A stretch of 64,000 bases of DNA from Durusdinium trenchii (Eukaryota; Sar; Dinophyceae; Suessiales; Symbiodiniaceae), in NCBI GenBank assembly GCA_963970005.1, contig CAXAMN010029027.1, positions 1,052,803-1,116,802 on the forward strand, given 5' to 3'. How positions within the stretch are numbered: the stretch's first letter is position 1; each line of letters opens with the position of its first letter. This document shows positions 57,019 to 64,000 of this stretch, in pieces. Position numbers and translations under genes: made by a program. Below the pieces are notes generated by a model. The model was not told the origin of the DNA. It ran no database searches and saw only the letters and a program-made list of their open reading frames with translations.

Positions 57019-57890
57019 GACATTGGCTTGACGATTCACGGGCCAATCTCACACAGACCTCAGCTTCGCCCGTTCGTGTCCGCCGATGGTTTCATGACTG
57101 GATGCAACCGTACCGAACGACGGAGCAACAGAGCGTTTTGCTCCCCAGGTCTCTCCACTTGGGCCATGGGGCAATTCTTAAGGAGTTTCAATTAAAGGAT
57201 AATAAATACATAAATATACTCATCGATCACTTAGTACATCTTAGTACCATTGATCTTTGTCTTCATGTGTTGAAAACGACCAGTCAGCCAGTCAGCCCAT
57301 CCATCACCCATGCATGACTCTTCGTCCGCAGCGATGCGTCGCCGGTCGATTCGGTCGGCAGATCGCTGGGAAGCGCCGTGCACGAGGCCTGTGCGATCAT
57401 CGCCACCACGTCCCAAGCATTGAAGCGCTGCAGAGATCTCGCGGATGCGTGGCTTGGTGCATGGAGGGTCGGCGTAAGAGGCTAACGGCGTATGGCGAGG
57501 GTCGCGTCGCATCTTCCGGTGTGGAGGCCTTAAGGTTGCAATGGAGAAGGTCCAAAGGACTGGGAAGGTAGAAGTCTGCATGCATTTGGCAGGCTTCTGG
57601 TGACACTTGTGGGAGGGTGCTGCATGGTGTTGTCGTGCATGGTGGCAGGGCAAGCGCCAATAAGGTTGCTGCAGTGGTTGCTGCGGGAGGAGCTTTCAGA
57701 AGTTGTAGGTCCGAAGAGCTGTTGCACGGGGCTGTGACTCATGCACGCCTGCCTGAGGCACAGCTTCATGTACCGCTGGTGTATCAGCCTTCCATGCAAT
57801 CCACGTGACGTGTATTTTCTGGCAGACGAGAAGTGCAACGACAATATGCGCCGTGAATTTCAAGCATGCCACTTGACTGAGCCAACCTGA
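57019..57890. other. No supported gene
   Basis: Several long frames on both strands near 57257-57850, none with a convincing splice pair or domain. A plus frame near 56690-56850 (DYCADAREMLRPLEL) just upstream may be an exon of the Cys-rich gene. Confidence 0.35.
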
Positions 57891-57895
57891 GCAAA

Positions 57896-58050
57896 ATGAC
57901 CTACAGGAAAAACCGTTTGTGTCACAAGTTAGGCTGCTCAGGCAAGCTCCGCACGCGCGACCAAGGCTATGACTCTTGTGTCATGCCCAGTGGACCAAAC
58001 CCAGACATTACGATTCGGGAGGTGTGCTTCCACGAGCTCCTAAGCCAGAA
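57896..58050 (+). CDS. Cys-rich exon of the large extracellular-type gene
   Basis: Starting near GACCTACAG the frame reads RLCHKLGCSGKLRTRDQGYD then SCVMPSGPNPDITIREVCFH and ELL. Paired Cys and mixed polar residues suggest a secreted domain. The end lies before a long purine tract. Confidence 0.5.
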
Positions 58051-58248
58051 TAAGAGAGAGAGAGAGAGAGAGAGAAAAAAAAAAAGGAAAGAAAGAAAGA
58101 GAAAGTGAAAGAGAAAGACAGACAGAAAGAAAGAAAAAACAAATAAAGAAAGAGAGTGACTTGTTGCGGTGTTTGTTCATAGATAGATCTATCTATATAT
58201 ATATATGTATGTCTATAGAGACAGGATATATATATATATATTATATGT
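58051..58248. repeat. Purine tract and TA/CTAT microsatellites
   Basis: (GA)n followed by an A-rich GAAA tract runs from 58053 to about 58155; all-purine sequence of this length can adopt unusual DNA structures. A CTAT/TA tract follows at about 58180-58245. Confidence 0.9.
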
Positions 58249-58339
58249 GTTTGGCACATGTTTGGAGTAATGGTATGCCATGTGTGATGACTTGTGGTCA
58301 TGTGCAACTGACGATCATCCCCTTGCTGGCTTGCTCGCT

Positions 58340-58980
58340 CGCCTCAGCTCTTCCAGCTGCTTCTAGGCTTTGGGAGAATGAGACGGATCAGGATTGTTAT
58401 CTGAAGCCTGGAGACACGATGGTCCACTACAGCCCACCCGCTGGTGCAGAGGACGGGGAAAAAAAACAAGCAGGGAGTCCGACCCGTTCGTGTCTGTGAC
58501 GGCTTGAGCCATTGGGCTTGTGTTGTTTTCATTTTCGAGTGTGGACTCAAAAAGACTCAATAGGGAGACCGACCACCGTGCTTCAGGACCCTTTCTTCCA
58601 GGTTTGGCCAATAGACCCAAAGCATACCTTTCCTTGGTTGGTTGGTTGGTGGGTCTCCCTATTGAACATGGACACCTGGCGGGCGCTCAGAACATCGAAG
58701 AGAACTGGGCTGGTGCTCTGACCTTGGAGTTGCCCATTACACGGAGGCGGTGACCGGAGAAAAACCCAGAAACGGAGCAGAGAGACACACACCACGGAAA
58801 CGGTGCGGTGATGTGCGCTGCGTCTTTCGGCTGGTTTGGGGAAGAAGCTGGGTCGAAGTAGGTCGATTTCTTAAATACTTTGCCTTGCCTTGGCTTCCTG
58901 GTTGCAGCAGCCTGATGCCAATCAGACTGCTCAAGTGTGGAAAGGAAGAACAGGGGGCACTGTAGTCACAGAGCGGGAGG
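58340..58980 (+). CDS. Further exons of the extracellular-type gene
   Basis: Three pieces: RLWENETDQDCYLKPGDTMV then HYSPPAGAED (58360-58455, with an NET glycosylation site); GHLAGAQNIEENWAGALTLE then LPITRR (58669-58750); and QPDANQTAQVWKGRTGGTVV then EREGWGEQ (58909-58998). The first and third have acidic or glycosylation-type motifs. Splice sites are plausible but not phase-checked. Confidence 0.45.
58557..58665. repeat. Foldback element with 20-bp arms
   Basis: TCAATAGGGAGACCGACCAC at 58557-58576 pairs with 58646-58665 (reverse complement TCAATAGGGAGACCCACCAA), 17 of 20 bases, around a 69-base spacer. Confidence 0.75.
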
Positions 58981-59058
58981 GGTGGGGAGAACAGTTCTGT
59001 CAGGCCACGCTACTGCTCCATCAGACTTTGGCAGCTCAGCTAAACCTGGCAAGAAGTT

Positions 59059-59160
59059 CCAGGAGTCACAGAGGGGTGCTCAACTTGGAGGATAGGGGTC
59101 CTCATTATCCATTCACTTAGGGACTAAAATGGACTAAAACCACCCCTTTGTGACTCCTGG
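59059..59160. repeat. Foldback element with 20-bp near-perfect arms
   Basis: CCAGGAGTCACAGAGGGGTG at 59059-59078 and the reverse complement of 59141-59160 (CCAGGAGTCACAAAGGGGTG) differ at one base. The spacer is 62 bases and contains GGACTAAAATGGACTAAAAC, a short internal direct repeat. Confidence 0.85.
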
Positions 59161-59289
59161 TTGATTTGTGCTTTGAGCATTCCATTCGAAGGTTCAAGTT
59201 TTCTGGCAAGACTCCGCAAGACTCGTTTTAATCTCCCCCTGTCACGTCGTATTAAATGGACATAGCCATAGCCTTACTAACGTCGAATC

Positions 59290-59540
59290 CAAAGGCATGT
59301 CTTACAGATATCGACCTCTCCTTACCTCGAACCCGGCCTCACAAACGGCCTTTGCGACTGGGCCGCTTTGCTCCTGCCGCCTTGAGACGTCTGAGGCAAG
59401 AGCTCGAGCAGTCCTATCGCCCTCGGTCCCTTGGGGCGGAGCGTGCCCGTCTGCTCTATCGCCTCAGTCAGGAGAAGGCGGCACAGGAGATGGAACTGAG
59501 GAGAACCGAAGGCCTTCGACGAGAGAATGAGGTCTTCTCC
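59290..59540 (+). CDS. Arg/Leu/Glu-rich helical exon
   Basis: The frame reads RPLRLGRFAPAALRRLRQEL then EQSYRPRSLGAERARLLYRL and AAQEMELRRTEGLRREN. Dense charged helix, probably coiled coil, different in character from the Cys-rich pieces around it. It could be a cytoplasmic part of the same protein or a separate gene. Limits are approximate. Confidence 0.45.
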
Positions 59541-60131
59541 ACACAGGCCGGGGTTCTTTGGGTAGTACGTGTCCAAAGAGGGGTTTTAGACATGGAGCGT
59601 GGGCCAGGTGTCCAATATATCGAAAGGGGCTTTTATACTTTTCTATCTCTATAGCTTAGCACACACGAGCCTAGCTGCTTCTCTCTGCTGCAGCTGGCTT
59701 CTACTTCGATGCAGTCTAAACAAGTCGCTGAGTCGTTGCAGTCCGAACACTCTGATCGACCTGTGCTTTTCCTATCAACTGCCACCAAGAAAGTACAAGG
59801 AGCCAAGAATGCGCCCATTCTATGTAGACACCTAGTCACCAAGTCCAAGTGCTCTTCTCGGGCCACCTTGCCAAGGGCCACCTGTCCACAGCTCGCAGGA
59901 GCCAGAGCGCTTTTTTGGTTGTGACATGGGGCCTCTACCGCTAACAGCGGAGTCTTCAACTGCATGCCGCGCCAAGACAGAATATGTGTGCTGCTTTTCC
60001 CCAGTCACTCGGCTGAGAAGATCGAATCATCGATGTGAGGTGTCATGCAATCAGACCGCACTATGACGTGCTATGACATTGAACCGGGCACTTTGGAAGG
60101 CCACCCCGTTTCATGCGCGACCTTACAGGGG

Positions 60132-60243
60132 TTTCAGAGTAGATGGCGCAAACCCGAAGATGTCCTGTATATGGGTTATGGGGCTCCCAGATATAAACCA
60201 TTATAAAGCACCCGTGGGGGTTTGTGCAGCTATCTACTCTTGA
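60132..60243. repeat. Foldback element with about 24-bp arms
   Basis: TTTCAGAGTAGATGGCGCAA (continuing ACCC) pairs with 60218-60243, whose reverse complement is TCAAGAGTAGATAGCTGCAC (continuing AAACCC), with small indels. It ends 48 bases before the exon at 60291. Confidence 0.75.
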
Positions 60244-60290
60244 AAACATTGTATACCTATATGGAAAGCGGCACTTTTTTCGTCCACCAG

Positions 60291-60815
60291 GTGGATCTAG
60301 GTATACCTGATGATCTTTCTGTTTGCTCCGTTAGACCCGAGGACAACCGCACCAGTGGCTCCTGCGAGTTCTGCGTGGAAGCCAACACGACGTCATGTGG
60401 CTTGGAGAACTCGTTGAGGCCAAAGAACTCGTTGAGGCATCTAGAACTCAACCACGTGAAAGAACACGGTTTCAGAGGTTTCTTCACACATGTTGCGTGG
60501 GACAGCACCACCAAATTAAACAGTTCCCTTTCGAGGCAAAGTTTTGCCTCCAAAATCACTTCAGAAAGGTCTGGCTGGACCCCCCTAGCGTCCCACCTGG
60601 TCATTGTTGGTACGTGGAGCTGGTCCTTCCTGGCCTTTCCAGGTAGCATTGGGCAAAAGCTGATGGCCATTTGGGCGCCCAATCTCCAGTTGCCTGGTAC
60701 GCAGCGTACGCACCACGCACAGCGTACGCATGCGGTGGCATCATCTGCGGTGCCGCGCGGCACAGCGTGGCGATGGATGCGACACCCCCTTCCAAGCGTG
60801 GGGCGCACGGTGCGG
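60291..60815 (+). CDS. Cys-rich exons with glycosylation-type sites
   Basis: Exon 60291-about 60410 (after CCACCAG) reads DLGIPDDLSVCSVRPEDNRT then SGSCEFCVEANTTSCGLEN, with two N-glycosylation motifs (NRT, NTT) and four Cys. A second piece near 60690-60815 reads AWYAAYAPRTAYACGGIICG then AARHSVAMDATPP. Fits the extracellular-type gene. A 183-codon minus-strand ORF overlaps and is rejected. Confidence 0.5.
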
Positions 60816-61095
60816 TAGACCTTGGGCGCTGGGTTTGGGTCAGACCGAAGGCTGCTAGTTCTGATGTCTCGGAAACCGGGCCCCTTTCAACCGCTAAGGC
60901 CGGAGGCAACAAAACGGAATGATGCAGCATGTGGTTCATGGGCTTTGCAGGAAAAGGGAGCTGCATGGGGCATGAACGGAGATAACATGTTGTTTCTGAA
61001 CTCACTCAGAGGTTACCATAGGTAACATCATTCACATTTGGCAGTCCTCAGATTCTCATTTTCTGGGTGCAACCTTTTAATTCATTTGATGCAAG

Positions 61096-61470
61096 TCCGC
61101 CGTTGGGGCTGGAGGACGCACAAGGCATCTTGCAGGGTTCCAGCATTATGATGGGTGATTCTGCAACGTTGTCCAACACCAGAATATACACGAGCTGGGA
61201 TGTGTGGTGCAAGAATGGTCAAGTGTGCGTATTACCTCCCTTCCTCGCCCTCTCTCTCCCTCCTCTCTCCCTCTCCCTCCCTCTCAGTTTGTCCTGCAGT
61301 TTTTTCTCTCAGGCTCTATCGGGCAACTCTTGCAGAAGATCTCGGATCAGACTTGGCACGCGTGGATTGGGAGGAGAGAGGGGCTGCAGCTTTTAAACAG
61401 CCTCTATGGGAGGCAAACTGGGCATCCGAGACGGAAGAAGATGCGATGGACACCAGCCACTGGAAAACAG
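61096..61470 (+). CDS. Two exons of the extracellular-type gene
   Basis: The piece from 61096 (after GATGCAAG) reads LGLEDAQGILQGSSIMMGDS then NTRIYTSWDVWCKNGQ. The exon from 61313 (after CTCTCAG) reads LYRATLAEDLGSDLARVDWE then FKQPLWEANWASETEEDAMD and ends near 61469. The intron between them has a long CT-rich tract (61240-61290). Confidence 0.5.
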
Positions 61471-61511
61471 GGCACTTGTCGTGGCCCTTGCCTTTGAAGG
61501 GTGATGCCCTC

Positions 61512-61600
61512 CCCCGAAAATAATCATGGAAGTGGACAACGGGCCCCCGGAACACAATAAAGTTTCTCTACAAACAGGTGTTTTTTTTCCACTTCCTGGC
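61512..61600 (+). mobile_element. Foldback element, family FB1
   Basis: CCCCGAAAATAATCATGGAA then GTGGACAACGGGCCCCCGGA and TTTCTCTACAAACAGG align base for base with the copy at 38619 and, reversed, with 18276. The right arm is short (CCACTTCCTGG). Confidence 0.7.
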
Positions 61601-61644
61601 TTGTGAGTGGCTCGATTTCGGTCGCTCCTTGCCAGCAAACGCAG

Positions 61645-61828
61645 GACGGAGACATCTACTATCGCCAAGTGCCATGGGCTTGGCTCAGAACCTTGTCGGG
61701 CGCCGGATGCCACCCGGTGATTGAGGGATGCGCGGCACATAGCCAATGCCCATTTCGGAGCTACTGCTTTAGCTGTGAAACCTGTGCATTGGCCTATGGT
61801 GGGAACCTTGGAGTGGTTGGACGGGAGG
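61645..61828 (+). CDS. Cys-rich repeat exon
   Basis: Starts after AACGCAG and ends before GTGAGC. After DGDIYYRQVPWAWLRTL comes GCHPVIEGCAAHSQCPFRSY then CFSCETCALAYGG: seven Cys in a tight array of the type C-x-hydrophobic-S-x-C-P-x-x-x-Y-C. This is the clearest disulphide-rich module of the gene. I know no firm family name. Confidence 0.6.
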
Positions 61829-62698
61829 GTGAGCACCCCAGAATTTGATAGAATTTGTAGTTGCTTTGCCCAGGTGGCCAGTCTACATTCTTGTGCCGTG
61901 GACCTCCAACCACAGTAATATGTTTGTCCATTTGGGGCCGATCAAACCACTTCCGATGTTCCTTTGGTTGGGGCAGAATTGTTGCATTCGCAACATCAGA
62001 CGCCGCAAAGGACACATGGCAAAGATACTCACTTGAGTTGATTGAACTGCCAATGCTGCCAAAGCCATTTCCCAATTAGATTAGGCAGTCAGTGGTGGGC
62101 TTTGAGATTTATCTTAGCTTGGCGCACGTTCTGACCATGTCTCCCCTCCTTCAAAACCGCTGAAAGCACGCACGGTTGTCCTCAAACAGCCGTGATGGCT
62201 GGGGGGGGTGGAGTTGGATTCACATTGGATTCCTTGTTTGGAAGTCGAACAACTCCAAGTGTGGTCAAACCGGCTGTGAGTCCTTTCTTGGATTCAATGT
62301 TGGATTCCGGAATGACCTCTTGACCTTGGCCTGCGGCGGATCAGGAATCCACCGCCCGGGCTGTGTGATCCTTGCCCCACACATCGTGGAGGCGGCTGTG
62401 GAAGCATCGACGCCTGCGTGAGGTTACAAGATAGTAGACCGACCCAATTATTTGAGCAGACACCCTGGGGATCCACTAAGATTCAGCTCCCCAAATCACT
62501 AAGATGCAGCTAGCCAAAACTGGTGACAGAGATCCCTAGGGCTGCTTTGGAGTTTTTCTTACCATTTGTTTGACCCTAAGGCTTTTACAGAGGTGAGGGT
62601 TATGGGGGATGGGTTACGTAGCACAAGTGCAAATTTATGCATCGGACCATCGGACCCAGCTGCCGCATTGAGGTATTGATGGAGTATGCCCCACAGAG
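61829..62698. other. Mostly intron; possible exon near 62325-62420
   Basis: A plus frame near 62325-62420 reads LACGGSGIHRPGCVILAPHI and may be one more Cys-containing exon. A G8 run lies near 62200. Nothing else is supported. Confidence 0.35.
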
Positions 62699-62940
62699 GG
62701 CTTGATAGAGTGTCCCTGCAAAGAGGAGTGGAGCGTCAGATACCAATACCCTGGAGCGCCGACAGAAGAAAGCATCAATGGCTGCTATTTCGATCGATCT
62801 TCCAACTCCAGATGGTGCGAAGTGGATCCTGCCTATTTTGGCACTGGATGCATTCTCCAACGCATCGTGGGAACAGACAGATTCATATACTGGCAAAGCT
62901 GTCGCCCGAAGACCTGTGACCACTGCAACACTCTTGATTC
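62699..62940 (+). CDS. Cys-rich exon
   Basis: Starts after CCACAGAG. Reads LIECPCKEEWSVRYQYPGAP, then NGCYFDRSSNSRWCEVDPAY, then GTDRFIYWQSCRPKTCDHCN. Eight Cys in about 75 residues, with aromatic residues between them, argue for an extracellular disulphide-bonded domain. A splice site may divide it near 62880. Confidence 0.6.
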
Positions 62941-62992
62941 AATCGTTCTTTTTCTATGTTCAGTGCTTAGTTTGTATAAACAAGAAGCTATT

Positions 62993-63056
62993 TACTAGTA
63001 ACCAGGTGCATCGCTACTAGGAGCAAGGGCATCGCTACTAGTAACAAGAAGCCACG
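62993..63056. repeat. Remnant of the 21-bp minisatellite
   Basis: CTAGTAACCAGGTGCATCGC, then CTAGGAGCAAGGGCATCGCT and CTAGTAACAAGAAGCCACGC are three diverged units in the same orientation as the 4168-5767 array. Confidence 0.7.
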
Positions 63057-63084
63057 CAGCTCGCGTCCTTGGTAGTAGTAGAGG

Positions 63085-63640
63085 CGATGCCCCTGGGTTT
63101 ACGTTGGATCGATCCGCTAGCCGTTGGCCGCGGTCGAGGTAACTGCGACTGCAGCAGCAGGTGTCAGGCATATGATGTGCTGCCTGTGCACGGCCGGCTT
63201 CCTGTAGAAGTGCAGCCAGGACAACTGGATGCCTTTTTGGATCCTTGGACGTAAGCTTGGGAGGCAGAACGGCTCCAAAGATGCTTTCTTGTTGCCCCCT
63301 TCTTGAATAAGACGTGGCGACGGAAGGCCTTTTCGATAATTACATTCTGTATACCTAATTATTTACAGAACATGTTGATTTTCTTGGGCTTCATAGTTTG
63401 TTTTGCTTTGGTTCAAGCTAAATATATAGATTATAGATTCTATATAGTCGCAGATCCGGATGCTAGATCCGAACTCAGGATAGCTCATTCAAGCTCTTCG
63501 CTGGCGTCATTGCTCCGAACTGCACGCAAGGGAGCTCAGCCCGTATCCGGGATGTGTGTGACTACTGCGTGGCCTGCTGCAACGATTTCTGCCGCTTCGC
63601 CGCAGTTTCAAGAACGCGGTCATGTCCGCACCTGCGTAGC
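63085..63640 (+). CDS. Last Cys-rich exons seen before the right edge
   Basis: A piece near 63120-63240 reads GNCDCSSRCQAYDVLPVHGR then LPVEVQPGQLDAF. Another near 63515-63605 reads IRDVCDYCVACCNDFCRFAA and ends before a possible splice site. Between them (63250-63500) the sequence is AT-rich with a hydrophobic frame LIFLGFIVCFALVQA near 63370 that may be chance. From 63640 to the edge I see only doubtful frames. Confidence 0.5.
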
Positions 63641-64000
63641 ATGATTGTCCTAAGTGAGATCCACAGACCATTCACTTCGCTTGAGGCAACGAAAAAGCTC
63701 GAACAGAGGGTGGCTTTGAATCTTGTCTGCGACCAGACAGGGGACGGTTCAATGGAAGTCTGGGGTGTATAATTAGATGCAGTAGGGACGCAGTTTTTTG
63801 GTTTTCACTTTGCCCATGGGGCAAATGTTGGGACCACCAAAACCTCTGAATGAGACTGGCCAACTCTGGCCACACGGCCATCTATAGCTTCTGACAACCA
63901 GCCAACAAGGCCCGCGCCCAAGAAGGCCTTAGGCGACCAGACGACTTTATAGCCCGCTTCTAGAGGGGCCCAGTGGACGCCAAGGACTGCACAACGACCC

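Noticed and set aside
60257-60808. A 183-codon minus-strand ORF
   Set aside because: It overlaps plus-strand Cys-rich exons that have a clear acceptor and glycosylation motifs; the minus frame has no domain or splice support.
1-64000. tRNA, rRNA and spliced-leader RNA genes
   Set aside because: I found no cloverleaf, rRNA segment or complete spliced-leader gene by eye; a covariance-model scan would be needed to exclude small RNAs.

Overview
The window looks like nuclear DNA of a dinoflagellate, most likely a Symbiodiniaceae-type alga. The best evidence is a complete, intron-split nuclear gene for plastid cytochrome f (petA, 52166-54792) with a long N-terminal presequence. Cytochrome f is plastid-encoded in most algae and plants but nuclear in peridinin dinoflagellates. 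Supporting signs are introns with GT, GC and GA donors, acceptors usually of the form AG|G, tandem copies of the 3' end of the dinoflagellate spliced leader beside a retroelement, short exons in long introns, and many small foldback repeats.

Layout. 1-3802 (minus strand): gag and protease part of an LTR-type retroelement that runs off the left edge, with spliced-leader relics in its leader (4070-4102). 4168-5767: a 21-bp minisatellite. 5768-11300: low-coding, AT-richer DNA with a diverged tandem duplication. 11329-19640 (plus): exons of one or more genes, including a split FHA-type domain and a SAM-like exon. 19810-22733 (plus): a cytosine-5 DNA methyltransferase-like gene with signs of decay. 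23001-about 26235 (plus): a gene of the family carrying a GHTHEDID signature. About 26400-38603 (plus): a very long intron-rich gene or genes of unknown function ending in Lys/Ala/Pro-rich and other basic exons. 39100-40740 (plus): coiled-coil-like exons. 42302-43294 (minus): a multi-pass membrane protein. 43474-51473 (plus): exons of a probable secreted protein. 52166-54792 (plus): petA. 55094-63640 (plus): exons of a large Cys-rich, probably extracellular protein.

For cytochrome f, the precursor has a plastid presequence, a thylakoid-lumen signal, the CANCH haem site and a C-terminal membrane anchor, so the product should join the b6f complex. The methyltransferase gene and the GHTHEDID gene are neighbours on one strand. 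Both begin right after a pyrimidine-AG acceptor with an acidic Ser-rich N-terminus, which makes 19.8-38.6 kb the best candidate here for a composite mobile or selfish module.

All exon limits were read by eye from reading frame, splice dinucleotides and phase. They are firm for petA and for a few phase-matched junctions and approximate elsewhere. No database search was possible.
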